The notes beneath the pieces were generated by a model that was given only the letters and a program-made list of their open reading frames with translations, was not told where the DNA came from and ran no database searches. This document shows, one piece after another, positions 26,177-35,759 of a stretch of DNA of 64,000 nucleotides (its first letter is position 1; each line of letters starts with the position of its first letter). The position numbers and the translations under genes are program-made. Source of the DNA: Treponema sp. (GTDB taxonomy: Bacteria > Spirochaetota > Spirochaetia > Treponematales > Treponemataceae); the NCBI GenBank assembly GCA_016281495.1, contig JAEEIU010000049.1:21744-85743 (forward strand), written 5' to 3'.

Positions 26177-26953
26177 ATGAAAAAACCATATGTATTATTA
26201 ATTCTTTTATTATCATCGATTTTGGTTTTATCCTGCGCATCAAGTAAACAAGTTGGGGAATCTTTGACCCCAAATGAGAACCCAGAAATAAAAGAGGCTA
26301 TAAACAAAAATTGCTCTCCATACCGTGACAAATATTTGGAGTTTACAGTAATCACAAATGAGATTCAAAAAAGCAAATATGAGGATAAAAATATTTTTAA
26401 AGTAGTTTTGGATCATGGAACTTTGAATTTGGAACCAACCGAAAAATACAAAAACCTGGATACGACAGAAGAGGAAACAGAGATTTTAAAAAAAGCCACT
26501 TCAGAAATATCAATGTTCTTAAAGTATTTACTGGGTTTCTATTTTGATGATCTGCTTACCGAGGAATTGAAACTCAAAAGTGGGAAAAATAAAAATTTAA
26601 TATATTACGAAGAATATGAATGGAATAATTATGATTGCTTTAACTATTATATCATTGAAAAAGGTTTGGTAACTGAAATCCAAACATATAAAAAAGATGA
26701 TCCGCAAATTAAAGTTGATACAAAATATAAATATAAAACAATAAACGGAAAAAACTATTTGCTGGGTTTTGAAACAACTAATAATTTTCAATCGTTTGAT
26801 TTTGGAATGGAAATTGATTATTTGGAAAAAGACGGTATCCTTGTTCCAGCTCAATTTACTGCTATAGTCAAACACCCTATTACTAAAAATGGTAAAACTA
26901 ATGTGGTAACGACAAAGTACAAAATGTTGGCCGATAATCAAATTGTACGATGA
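26177..26953 (+). CDS. lipoprotein of unknown function, possibly LolA-like fold
   Basis: The 258-aa protein has lipobox VLSC at about residue 20, followed by an ASSK linker. The middle and C-terminal part (KVDTKYKYKTINGKNYLLGF, MEIDYLEKDGILVPAQFTAI) alternates strands in a way reminiscent of outer-membrane lipoprotein-sorting folds, but no signature proves this. AGGAGAA precedes the ATG. It converges on trpA with about 30 nt between. Confidence 0.6.
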   Translation: MKKPYVLLILLLSSILVLSCASSKQVGESLTPNENPEIKEAINKNCSPYRDKYLEFTVITNEIQKSKYEDKNIFKVVLDHGTLNLEPTEKYKNLDTTEEETEILKKATSEISMFLKYLLGFYFDDLLTEELKLKSGKNKNLIYYEEYEWNNYDCFNYYIIEKGLVTEIQTYKKDDPQIKVDTKYKYKTINGKNYLLGFETTNNFQSFDFGMEIDYLEKDGILVPAQFTAIVKHPITKNGKTNVVTTKYKMLADNQIVR

Positions 26954-26982
26954 ATAGTGCTCCACAATAAATGGTTATTATC

Positions 26983-27735
26983 TCACATTCCACATAACTC
27001 CCTGGCCTTTTCTTCTATTTTTTTGGCAAGAAGAGTTTTATCGTTCTGATATTCTGTGATGATGCGGACAAAGACACTTCCGGCAACAATTGCCTCCACA
27101 CTGTCTGCAAGAGCTTTTGACTGTTCTCCGCTGGAAATGCCAAACCCACCGTAAACTTTGCTTCCTCCCTCGCTGACCCGTTTAAGGAAATCCTTTGTGC
27201 TTTCATCTATTTTGGTTTGTGTTCCGGTGATGCCTGTCCTGAGTGCCGCATAGATAAACGGAAATCCCGAATGTGCCATTTTTGAAAGCCGTTCCCTGCT
27301 CATGGAAGGTGCCGCAACAGGAATGTTTATCATTTCATATTTCCTGCAGCATTCAGTAAGTCCCTCATCAAAGTCAAATGGGAAATCAGGAATTATCATT
27401 CCACTGACACCAGCCTCATGCGCTTTTTTGCAGAAGTTTTCTACACCCGGCGTATAAATCAGGCTTCCATAACTCATCAGGTATATCGTAACAGAAGGAA
27501 ACTCCTTGTGAACTTCCGAAATAAACTCAAGGCCCTGCGATGTCTTATATCCATTTTCCAGAACTTTTGTACAGGCAGTTTGAATGGCAGGTCCGTCGGC
27601 ACTTGGATCACTGAACGGTAACTGTATTTCCAAAATATCGGCACCACCGGCAACAAGCGAGCGCGCCACAATCAAAGCTGTTTCTTTATCCGGATATCCT
27701 GCAATCAGATGGCTCATCAATTTTATTTTTTTCAT
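26983..27735 (-). CDS. trpA: tryptophan synthase alpha chain
   Basis: The 250-aa protein begins KKIKLMSHLIAGYPDKETAL and has EIQLPFSDPSADGPAIQ, where Glu and Asp are the catalytic pair that splits indole-3-glycerol phosphate. GMIIPDFPFDF, the loop GITGTQTK and GFGISSGEQ follow. Length is normal. It is the last gene of the operon, ten nt after trpCFB with GGAG upstream. Its partner, the beta chain, is the C-terminal domain of that fusion. Confidence 0.95.
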   Translation of the reverse strand: MKKIKLMSHLIAGYPDKETALIVARSLVAGGADILEIQLPFSDPSADGPAIQTACTKVLENGYKTSQGLEFISEVHKEFPSVTIYLMSYGSLIYTPGVENFCKKAHEAGVSGMIIPDFPFDFDEGLTECCRKYEMINIPVAAPSMSRERLSKMAHSGFPFIYAALRTGITGTQTKIDESTKDFLKRVSEGGSKVYGGFGISSGEQSKALADSVEAIVAGSVFVRIITEYQNDKTLLAKKIEEKARELCGM

Positions 27736-27745
27736 CTCCAGCTCC

Positions 27746-30529
27746 TTACATCAGTTTTGCATCATGAATGTCTTTTTGGGATTCAAGACGTTCAATTTCC
27801 GCATGTAAAAAATTAATCCATTCATCAGGTCGGAAAACAGGACTTGTAATGAACACATCCTTATCTCCACGGCCACTCATATTAATGATGATTGCCTGGT
27901 CGGAAGGTATCTCTTTGGCTAGTTTCATTGCTGCGGCTCCGGCATGAGCACTTTCCAATGCAAAAAGAATTCCCTCGTTCTTTGCAAAAAAACTTACGGC
28001 TTCAAGAGCTTCCTTGTCCAGAATTGAAGTAAATTCCACACGGCCTGATTTGCCAAGACTTGCAAGTTGTGGACCAATTCCGCAGTAATCAAGTCCAGCT
28101 GAAATTGAACGGGTTGGCAGGGCTTGACCGTCTTCATCCAAAAGGAAACGGCTTTTGTATCCTTGGAGTATTCCATCTCTTCCGGCATTTCCTGTCATGC
28201 GGCTTGCATTTTCTCCGATTCCAGATCCTATTCCTCCTGCCTCTGCTCCTATCAACCTTGGTGAACTTTGATTTATGAACGGCTCAAAAAATCCGATTGA
28301 ATTTGAACCGCCTCCAACACAAGCCACCATAGCTGCGATTTTTATTCCACGTTCTTCCGCCTGACGTTTAACTTCTCGGCCAATTACACTTTGAAATTCG
28401 CGTACAATATCAGGGAATGGAGCAGGCCCCAATGCACTTCCAAGAACATAATGTGTTGTATCTGGATTTGCGGCCCAATCCCTCATCGCTTCGTTTACTG
28501 CATCTTTTAACGTACGGCTTCCCGAAGTTACAGGATGAACCTTTGCCCCATACAATTCCATTGCGGCTACATTTGGTTGCTGACGCCTTACATCAACTTC
28601 TCCCATATAAATCGTACAGTCAAGTCCAAGCTTTGCACATGCGGCGGCTGTTGCGAGTCCATGCTGACCTGCACCTGTTTCTGCAATGATTCTTTTTTTG
28701 CCCATGCGTTTTGCAAGAAGACACTGACCGATTGCGTTATTGATTTTGTGTGCCCCAGTGTTTGCAAGTCCTTCGAGCTTGATGTAGATTTGAGCTCCAC
28801 CCAAAAGTTTTGTTGCCGTGGGAGCAAAATAAAGCGGAGTCTCACGTCCTATGTAATCACGCCGTATAAGCTCAAGTTCATCCAGAAAATCCCTGTCGTT
28901 CATCGCCTCCCTGAATGCAACCTCAAGTTCATCAAGAGGACGACGTAAAACTTCTGCCACGTATTTTCCACCAAAGTTTTCAAAAAAACCTTCTTTTGAA
29001 TATGTTGATTTTTCAGAATCACAGGATTTCCTGTTTATGTTTTCAAATAGACTATTCATTTTCTCCTCACTTTTAATTCCGATTACATCTTCCATTTCAA
29101 TTCCGCTTGAAACATCAAGAAGCTCACATTCAGTAAGTTTATTTACGTTATCAGGATTTAAGCCTCCTGCAAGCCATAGATTTTCATTGCAAAAGAAATC
29201 ACTTGTCTTTGTCTCACAGGCAGTTCCATTAACAACAGAATGAACGTAATCTTTTGAATCAAGCAATACCCTTAACTCGCCCTTTAGGAAAAGCCTTTCA
29301 CATTCCCCAATAGTTTTAACCGCAAAATAATGCGGCAGCTCAAGACATTCAGAACTTACATCCTCATACGGAATGTTATGAAACTGAAGCACGTCAAAGA
29401 TTCCGTCGCGGACAAGGCTCATGGCTTTTAGGCTTTCTGGGGATTTTAATTCGGTAATAACGCAAACTTTTTTTGCCTTTATTTCACCAATCCTTTGCAT
29501 CAGTTTTTCAAGCCGGTTTTCCCTGGTAACGCTTCTTGGATATTCGTGGCTAAAAATGAATCCCGTAAAGTCGGCTCCCATTTTCTGCGCAAGAATAACA
29601 TCTTCAATTCTGGTAAGTCCACAGATTTTTATAAACGGTTTTTTGCTTGTATTGTTTCCACTTTTTTTTGCGGCATAGTCTTTCCAGAATTCTGCATTTT
29701 TAGTTTGAACGGCATTCGTAAATGAATCAACAAACACGGCGGCGGTCTCTGGATTTCTTGCGGCTGCCTCACCGAGCAAAAGTCCTGTAAAATCAAGGCT
29801 GCCGATTACTCGTGCACATTCACCGCTTGTAACCCCACTTTCAAAAATGATCCTGGCATCTTTTCCCATTATGCTCTGAATCTTATTCATCATCATGCAG
29901 GGACGAAGCAGATCAATTTTGAAATTCGCAAGGTTACGTGAATTGACTCCGGCAACAAAGTTTTTTGTATCCTTAAGGTTTTGAACCAGAAATGAAAGTT
30001 TATCCAAATCTTCATCACTTCTGATTTCAACCAGAGCCGAAATCCCAAGCCTCCGAACTTCCAGCGCCATTTCCAATAGCGTTTGTTTTGACAGAATCCT
30101 CGCAATTAACAGGACTGCATCGGCACCAGCCCTAAAAGAAACTTCAATTTCTTCCTTTGACAAAAGGAAATCTTTTCTTAAAACCGCTGGCCCCTGTTTA
30201 CCGCTTTGTTTTTCAAAATCATCCACTGCACGACAAACATGCATCAGGTCATTGAGGCTTCCCTTAAAATAATTCTTTTCCGTAAGACAACTTATTGCAC
30301 GTGCCCCCGCCTGAACATAATGACTTGCAGTTTTATAGGGATCAAGATCGGGAGCAATGTCACCCTTGCTTGGAGAAGCCCTCTTTACTTCAAGGATAAG
30401 TCCCTTGCCGTCCAAAAATGGATGAACCTTTCTTGTACGCTCAGAAGGAATGTTTTCCCCAAACGAAAGTCCTGAAGCAAGAATGTCTTCCTTTCTCTTT
30501 TGAATTATTTTTCCCAAAATGTCACTCAT
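27746..30529 (-). CDS. trpCFB: trifunctional TrpC-TrpF-TrpB fusion
   Basis: The 927-aa chain joins three enzymes without stops. Residues 1-265 are indole-3-glycerol-phosphate synthase (SPSKGDIAP, LRKDFLLS, ESGVTSGE). Residues about 297-505 are phosphoribosylanthranilate isomerase (IKICGLTR with catalytic Cys, VLLDSKD with catalytic Asp, LAGGLNPDNV). Residues about 513-927 are tryptophan synthase beta chain (NTGAHKINNA with the PLP lysine near residue 595, CVGGGSNSIGFF, GRGDKD). In TrpF the phosphate loop, usually GGTGKTFDW, is altered to NGTACETKTSDF. The start overlaps the trpGD stop as ATGA. It catalyses three successive steps up to tryptophan, with TrpA. Confidence 0.95.
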   Translation of the reverse strand: MSDILGKIIQKRKEDILASGLSFGENIPSERTRKVHPFLDGKGLILEVKRASPSKGDIAPDLDPYKTASHYVQAGARAISCLTEKNYFKGSLNDLMHVCRAVDDFEKQSGKQGPAVLRKDFLLSKEEIEVSFRAGADAVLLIARILSKQTLLEMALEVRRLGISALVEIRSDEDLDKLSFLVQNLKDTKNFVAGVNSRNLANFKIDLLRPCMMMNKIQSIMGKDARIIFESGVTSGECARVIGSLDFTGLLLGEAAARNPETAAVFVDSFTNAVQTKNAEFWKDYAAKKSGNNTSKKPFIKICGLTRIEDVILAQKMGADFTGFIFSHEYPRSVTRENRLEKLMQRIGEIKAKKVCVITELKSPESLKAMSLVRDGIFDVLQFHNIPYEDVSSECLELPHYFAVKTIGECERLFLKGELRVLLDSKDYVHSVVNGTACETKTSDFFCNENLWLAGGLNPDNVNKLTECELLDVSSGIEMEDVIGIKSEEKMNSLFENINRKSCDSEKSTYSKEGFFENFGGKYVAEVLRRPLDELEVAFREAMNDRDFLDELELIRRDYIGRETPLYFAPTATKLLGGAQIYIKLEGLANTGAHKINNAIGQCLLAKRMGKKRIIAETGAGQHGLATAAACAKLGLDCTIYMGEVDVRRQQPNVAAMELYGAKVHPVTSGSRTLKDAVNEAMRDWAANPDTTHYVLGSALGPAPFPDIVREFQSVIGREVKRQAEERGIKIAAMVACVGGGSNSIGFFEPFINQSSPRLIGAEAGGIGSGIGENASRMTGNAGRDGILQGYKSRFLLDEDGQALPTRSISAGLDYCGIGPQLASLGKSGRVEFTSILDKEALEAVSFFAKNEGILFALESAHAGAAAMKLAKEIPSDQAIIINMSGRGDKDVFITSPVFRPDEWINFLHAEIERLESQKDIHDAKLM

Positions 30530-32130
30530 AGGCTTTTACTCACATTCTGGATTTCTTCAAGCTTTTTGAGTGTCTTGCCGCTGTCGATTGCAGCAAGTGC
30601 CGTGTCATAACCTTCTTTGAGCGTCTTGACCTTTCCGCACAAATACAAAACCGCACCTGCATTCAAGCCAACCGCATAACGTATTGTCCTTCGTCCGCCA
30701 CCCTTGAGGACTTCCATTGCAAGAGCGGCATTTTCAACGCCGTTTCCACCATAAAGTTCATCTTCATCGGCATCTGTGATTCCAAACTTCTGCGGATTGA
30801 TTACATACTGATTCTCGTTTCCCTTCTCGTCAATCTGATAGACATTTGTCAGGGCACATGGAGAAATCTCATCGTAACCGTCTTCTGAATTAACGACCAT
30901 TACACGCTTGGCACCAAGTGAAATCGCAGCATGTGCATAATCCTTGAGCAGATCTTTTGAATAAACACCCAGAACCTCGTAGTCGGCATTTGCAGGATTC
31001 AAGAGCGGACCTAGCACATTAAAGATTGTCTTAATTCCCAAAGCCCTTCGGATGGGAGCGGCAAATCTCATTGCAGAGTGATACACTGGTGCCATCAAAA
31101 ATCCGAAATCAGTTTTCTTAATCAGCTCAGCAGTTTTTTCCGGAGCAGCCATGATGTTGATTCCAAGGGTCTCAAAGAAATCAGCTGAACCTGACTTTGA
31201 AGAGACAGCACGGTTTCCATGTTTTGCCATTACCTGACCACAACTTGCCGCAATCAAGGCAGAAAGAGATGAAATGTTGAAGCTTCCCTTTCCGTCTCCA
31301 CCAGTTCCAACAATTTCTGCAAGACCTGCCCTTTCGAGCGGGAAACTCGTTTTCTTTTTGAGCATGACTTCTGCAGCACCCGCCATTTCCTCTGCAGTAG
31401 GATTACCGCGTGCAGCCATGGCAGTTAAAACTGACGAAGCAATTTTTTCATCCATCATTCCGTCCGTAAGCTCTCCGATGAACTGGGCAATCTGCGTGCG
31501 GTCCAATGGCTTTTTCTGATCAATGAGCTGGTTCAAAATCAGGACATGAGAAAGGTTTTCGCGTGAATATTTCAGGAAACCCTTGAAAATTGAATCTCCT
31601 TTTTCGCTTGCAATGCTTTCTGGGTGGAACTGAACGCCTTCTATCACCATTGTTTTATGGCGGATTCCCATTATGTCACCGTCTTTTGCACGTGCTGTAA
31701 CCTCGAAATCTGAAGGCAAAGTTTTTTCATCAATTACAAGCGAATGATATCTTGTAAAGTTTCCCTTTAACCCTATGTTGCGGAAAATGCCACGTCCGTC
31801 CGTTTTGATTTCCTCAACAATTCCATGGCGAATGTATTTTGCACCGACTATACTTGCACCAAAAGCGGCACCAATTGCCTGATGACCAAGACAAATCCCA
31901 AGAACAGGAACTTTACCCGCAAAATGCCTAATTGCCTCAATAGAAATACCGGCTTCCAGAGGAGTTCCAGGTCCCGGTCCTATTACAAGATGGGTCGGTT
32001 TTTCATTTTCAATTTCTGCAATGGAAGTTTCCTCCGAACGCAAAACCCTTACACTGTCACCAGAGACCCTTTCAAGAGTCTGAACAATATTGAATGTAAA
32101 GCTATCTTTGTTATCTATAAAAACAATCAT
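30526..32130 (-). CDS. trpGD: TrpG-TrpD fusion: anthranilate synthase amidotransferase plus phosphoribosyltransferase
   Basis: The 534-aa chain has a class I glutamine amidotransferase at residues 1-190 (IGPGPGTP, GICLGHQAIG with nucleophile Cys, VQFHPES with catalytic His). Anthranilate phosphoribosyltransferase follows from about 195 (EIVGTGGDGKGSFNIS, KHGNRAVSSKSGSADF). The fusion order matches the enterobacterial TrpGD type. GGGGGA lies just before the ATG, eleven nt after trpE. Confidence 0.95.
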   Translation of the reverse strand: MIVFIDNKDSFTFNIVQTLERVSGDSVRVLRSEETSIAEIENEKPTHLVIGPGPGTPLEAGISIEAIRHFAGKVPVLGICLGHQAIGAAFGASIVGAKYIRHGIVEEIKTDGRGIFRNIGLKGNFTRYHSLVIDEKTLPSDFEVTARAKDGDIMGIRHKTMVIEGVQFHPESIASEKGDSIFKGFLKYSRENLSHVLILNQLIDQKKPLDRTQIAQFIGELTDGMMDEKIASSVLTAMAARGNPTAEEMAGAAEVMLKKKTSFPLERAGLAEIVGTGGDGKGSFNISSLSALIAASCGQVMAKHGNRAVSSKSGSADFFETLGINIMAAPEKTAELIKKTDFGFLMAPVYHSAMRFAAPIRRALGIKTIFNVLGPLLNPANADYEVLGVYSKDLLKDYAHAAISLGAKRVMVVNSEDGYDEISPCALTNVYQIDEKGNENQYVINPQKFGITDADEDELYGGNGVENAALAMEVLKGGGRRTIRYAVGLNAGAVLYLCGKVKTLKEGYDTALAAIDSGKTLKKLEEIQNVSKSL

Positions 32131-32141
32131 TTTATTCCCCC

Positions 32142-33620
32142 TTAAACATTCTCAAAAACAGATCTTAATGCACCAAGTTTTTCGTTTGTCTCTTCCCATT
32201 CACGATCCGCATTACTGTCGTACACAATTCCGCCTCCAGCCTGAAGCGTCCACACTTTGTCCTGCTTGAGGGCACATCTGATTGCTATGCAAAAATCCAA
32301 GTCACCGTTTGACTGAATGTAACCCACGGCACCTGCATAAAACCTTCTCTTTGTCTTTTCCAGACGACTCAAGATTTGAATCGCATTGATTTTAGGAGCA
32401 CCACTTACGGTTCCTGCCGGAAAAGCAGCCCGCAAAACCTGAATGGCCTTCAACTCCTTTTTTACCTTTCCCTGGACATCGCTTACAATGTGCATCACAT
32501 GGCTGAATTTTTCCACGTCCATAAAGCGACTTACTTCCACACTTCCGTTCTGGCATACACGTCCAAGATCATTTCTTGCAAGGTCAACAAGCATGAGGTG
32601 TTCAGCCCTTTCCTTTGAGTCGTTCAACAGTTCTTCTTTAAGCGCCTCATCTTCTTCTGCATTTTTTCCTCTTCGCCGTGTTCCTGCAATCGGACGAATT
32701 GAAGCGACTCCCTCACGGACACGCACAAGACTTTCTGGGCTGGCACCGATTAACTGGCGTTTTCCAAAATCAATGTAAAAAAGGTATGGGCTTGGATTCA
32801 CTGCCCTAAGACGACGGTAGATTTCCAATGCTGAATTCTCACATTCAAACTGAAGTCTTCTGCTGGGAACTGCCTGTAAAAGGTTTCCTGCGATTATTTC
32901 CTTTTTGATTGCCTCAACTTTTTCCTTGTATTCTCTTTCACTTTCTTCAAGATTTGTAATTACACTGACAGGGCAAGGTGCTTCAGGAGATGCAAGATAT
33001 GAAAAATCCATGTCAGAAAGCCTCTGCCTGAGTTCTTTGACTGATGCTTCAAGATCTATCTGATGTTCGTTATAATTCAAGCCGAATATGTGGAGTGTTT
33101 CTGTAAAGTGATCAAAAACGATGTAAATGTGGCCTGCAACAAATTCGCTTTCCGGGATATGAAGCTCATCAGTTTGATTCTGCAATTTGATTGTGTCGCA
33201 TCTTGCTGAAAATTCATAGCTCAAATAACCAAGACCACTTGTTGGAACAGGAATGGTATTTGCACTCTGAGTTCCGTCTTCCTTATTTACAAAACTCATG
33301 TCGTTCTGTTCTGCGACATACAAAAGGGCATCAAGAATATCCGGAGTATGAAGAACACGGCTTCCAGGTGCAATCGTCTCGCCCGTTTCATTTTTACCTT
33401 TATATGGGAGGCGCCTGCCGTCAATTAAAAATGCAACACCTTCATCATCCTGAACGATATGAAAAGCAGGTTCAAGCAAAAGGATTGAATACCTGTCCTT
33501 TCCCCTTGCAAATGAGGCACTTTCCAGAATAGCAATTGCTCCAAGTTTTCTAGCAAGACTGAACGGTGTGTAGCGTTCACATGAAATTGAAAAATAAATT
33601 GAATCGTTTCTTGGTGCCAT
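32142..33620 (-). CDS. trpE: anthranilate synthase component I
   Basis: The 492-aa protein has the N-terminal TrpE domain and the chorismate-binding domain from about residue 225 (NLLQAVPSRRLQF, GASPESLVRV, RPIAGTRRRG, DLARNDLGRVC, AGTVSGAPKINA). The Tyr/Ser-rich N-terminus carries ESASFARGKDRYSIL, the region of the tryptophan feedback site, so feedback inhibition is plausible. GGAGGAGC precedes ATG 33620. It is the first gene of the trp operon. Confidence 0.95.
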   Translation of the reverse strand: MAPRNDSIYFSISCERYTPFSLARKLGAIAILESASFARGKDRYSILLLEPAFHIVQDDEGVAFLIDGRRLPYKGKNETGETIAPGSRVLHTPDILDALLYVAEQNDMSFVNKEDGTQSANTIPVPTSGLGYLSYEFSARCDTIKLQNQTDELHIPESEFVAGHIYIVFDHFTETLHIFGLNYNEHQIDLEASVKELRQRLSDMDFSYLASPEAPCPVSVITNLEESEREYKEKVEAIKKEIIAGNLLQAVPSRRLQFECENSALEIYRRLRAVNPSPYLFYIDFGKRQLIGASPESLVRVREGVASIRPIAGTRRRGKNAEEDEALKEELLNDSKERAEHLMLVDLARNDLGRVCQNGSVEVSRFMDVEKFSHVMHIVSDVQGKVKKELKAIQVLRAAFPAGTVSGAPKINAIQILSRLEKTKRRFYAGAVGYIQSNGDLDFCIAIRCALKQDKVWTLQAGGGIVYDSNADREWEETNEKLGALRSVFENV

Positions 33621-33646
33621 ATAAGCTCCTCCGTCAAAAACAAAGT

Positions 33647-33700
33647 GTTTCTATTAACAGAAACTAATATATTTATACTTCTTTTTAATGTTTTTGTCAA
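33647..33700 (-). promoter_or_regulatory. trp operon promoter with dyad at the start point
   Basis: TTGACA (33700-33695), 17 bp, TATAAA (33677-33672) form a near-ideal promoter. The perfect inverted repeat GTTTCT-N6-AGAAAC (33647-33664) begins about where transcription should start; it could be an operator or a 5' stem-loop. No Trp-codon-rich leader peptide or T-box was found. Confidence 0.65.
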
Positions 33701-33822
33701 TAGTAACATTAAAAGATTTGGGAGGAACTTTCTCCAGAAGATTATTTCTTTCTAAAACTTATGACAAAAAATAAAGAGTACAAAAGGGAAGAGATGCTCA
33801 TGTTTCCGTACATATTTTTAAA

Positions 33823-35496
33823 TCAACAGACACCCTTTACGCGGCACCACTGCTTAAAGATCGCCATGTCATTTCCACGAGGATCCATATTATTAAAGGC
33901 ACTCCTTTGAACCAGACGAAAGCGGTTATTGTGTTTTGATAGCTCAATACAAAGTTCGTATTCTTCACCTTTTGTTGCGTAGACAATCGTACATTCTTTT
34001 TTCACGGCTTTATCCCGGTAGAGGTGTCCGACACAAATATTCATGTTGGAACCAATATCAACCAAGCGCCTTGTGTCTTCTGGCAGGCAGAATTTATAGC
34101 CGTCATTTTCCCATTCAAGACTTCGTTCTTCTTCGGTGTAGGTGATGTCTTTGTTTTCAAAACATTCTTCTCTAGGTTGCAGCTGATTGTATATCCGCAT
34201 CAAAAGATTATGATTATAATCGGTAAAACCTTCCTTTCTGATTTTTGCAATAACATTTTGCGGCAAGTGTTCTTCTTCTTTTAGAAGCTTCATATAACCA
34301 AGGGCATCGTTTGTGCTGTAATAATCCCTGTCAGGAGAAAAGTCTTTACATAAGAGTTTGGAGACTGTTTTTTCATCATAAAACTGAAAAAGGAAGGCTA
34401 TATCCTCCGCTAATACAGAACTCATTCCATAAGAATACGCTGTTGCGAAGATTTTATGAGAATCAACATCCATCAATTGTTCTATAACTGTTTCATCCCT
34501 AAATCCCATACTCCATATATTCAGGTATTCTAAGAATGTTCTATGCCCCTGCAAAAACAGCTTATTGATTTTTGTGGTATAAGGGAGGCCTGTCAGCTTG
34601 ATAAACTTTTTAACGCCATCAGAACTTCTTTTAAGTCCATCCTCAGTTTTATATATCAAAGGTCCAATTACTTCTTCCTTACAAAGTTCATTTAACTCAG
34701 GTGCGAAAGGAAATCTTGCATAGTTCACAAGGCGATCAAAGTTGTTTTCACCATAAGAAAGCTCAGGAATAAACCCGCATTCTTCTTTCATCTGCTCATG
34801 CATTACAGATATGATTTTGTTATATTCATCATCAGAGATATTGAACCATTCGTTCCCTTCACCGCCAAAAAACCTTACATTACGTTTTTGAACATTAAGC
34901 ACTAGATAGCGGCTTATTTTAAGAACTTTATCCGTTATAAGATCTGTCTCATAATATACATTTTCAATTTCTATCAGACCATCCTCATGGAAAGTAATAA
35001 TGTTTTCGGATTGATTTTCAACCAGAAGTTCAAGCTGCTGCATTAAAAGTTTCGTATCTTTCCCATTTGATAATTCTTTTGCTTCCTGAATACAATCCAG
35101 TGGAACAATACGCTTACAGCCGTTTCGGAAATAAACAGTTGCAGCAATTACAGCAAAACCGTCGCATTTTGAAGGTCGGTAGTCGCAGGCATAAACGCTT
35201 TGCCTAGGCTCTCTTTTATAAATGCCAAGGATGGTCGAAACAAGAACTCTATCTATCTTTACAATAACACCGGAAAACTCTTTTTCCTTAAGCTCATACT
35301 TTAGGTTATGTTTCCAACTTAAATGATTTTTTGTAGCAATACCGGCAAATAAATCATGGTCATTATTCATTCGATAATACCATTTATTGTCGTATTTATT
35401 ATGATGTAAATGAAAATTTCCATGAGCGGCAGCAAGGTAGGCAGTGCAATGAACTGGCTGGAACATGAGTTTTTTATACTCTGGTGTTAATTTCAT
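33823..35496 (-). CDS. PcfJ-like protein
   Basis: The 557-aa protein starts after GGGAGG. The first 400 residues have no motif I recognise. The C-terminal about 90 residues, from FCLPEDTRRLVDIGSNMNIC through VGHLYRDKAVKKECTIVYA to NNRFRLVQRSAFNN and FKQWCRVKG, match the PcfJ domain first named on the conjugative plasmid pCF10. Its biochemical role is unknown. No conjugation genes surround it here. It has its own promoter (35582-35609) and is followed by the trp promoter region. Confidence 0.62.
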   Translation of the reverse strand: MKLTPEYKKLMFQPVHCTAYLAAAHGNFHLHHNKYDNKWYYRMNNDHDLFAGIATKNHLSWKHNLKYELKEKEFSGVIVKIDRVLVSTILGIYKREPRQSVYACDYRPSKCDGFAVIAATVYFRNGCKRIVPLDCIQEAKELSNGKDTKLLMQQLELLVENQSENIITFHEDGLIEIENVYYETDLITDKVLKISRYLVLNVQKRNVRFFGGEGNEWFNISDDEYNKIISVMHEQMKEECGFIPELSYGENNFDRLVNYARFPFAPELNELCKEEVIGPLIYKTEDGLKRSSDGVKKFIKLTGLPYTTKINKLFLQGHRTFLEYLNIWSMGFRDETVIEQLMDVDSHKIFATAYSYGMSSVLAEDIAFLFQFYDEKTVSKLLCKDFSPDRDYYSTNDALGYMKLLKEEEHLPQNVIAKIRKEGFTDYNHNLLMRIYNQLQPREECFENKDITYTEEERSLEWENDGYKFCLPEDTRRLVDIGSNMNICVGHLYRDKAVKKECTIVYATKGEEYELCIELSKHNNRFRLVQRSAFNNMDPRGNDMAIFKQWCRVKGVC

Positions 35497-35581
35497 GACA
35501 ACCTCCCGTTTCGTACTTCAATGATACTATATCACTCTATCATTTCATGAGAGAGTTGAGGCTTTTTTTGATTTTTTTCTA

Positions 35582-35609
35582 TATATATCTCATTTCAGCG
35601 TAATGTCAA
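35582..35609 (-). promoter_or_regulatory. candidate promoter of the PcfJ-like gene
   Basis: TTGACA (35609-35604), 16 bp, TATATA (35587-35582) on the minus strand. A second -10-like TATAGT lies closer to the gene, near 35523. Confidence 0.45.
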
Positions 35610-35708
35610 TTTTCCTCAACTATTCCAAACATTACCCCAGTTTTGTATTATAGCAAAGAAACCTTAAAATTCATAGAGAATATTTGGTTTCGGAATCACA
35701 TTGATCTA

Positions 35709-35743
35709 CAAAAACTGCCCCCCATTATCCATAGGGAGCAGTT
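35709..35743 (-). terminator. terminator of the ABC exporter operon
   Basis: On the minus strand AACTGCTCCC pairs with GGGGGGCAGTT around a ten-base loop, followed by TTTT. It lies 17 nt after the exporter stop codon. Confidence 0.7.
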
Positions 35744-35759
35744 CATAAATCTCTTTTCT

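Noticed and set aside
33425..33709. 94-codon minus-strand frame across the trpE start
   Set aside because: Out of frame with trpE and overlaps both promoter and coding sequence; no ribosome site.
33621..33822. trp attenuator or T-box
   Set aside because: No short frame with Trp codons, no T-box motif and no terminator before trpE.
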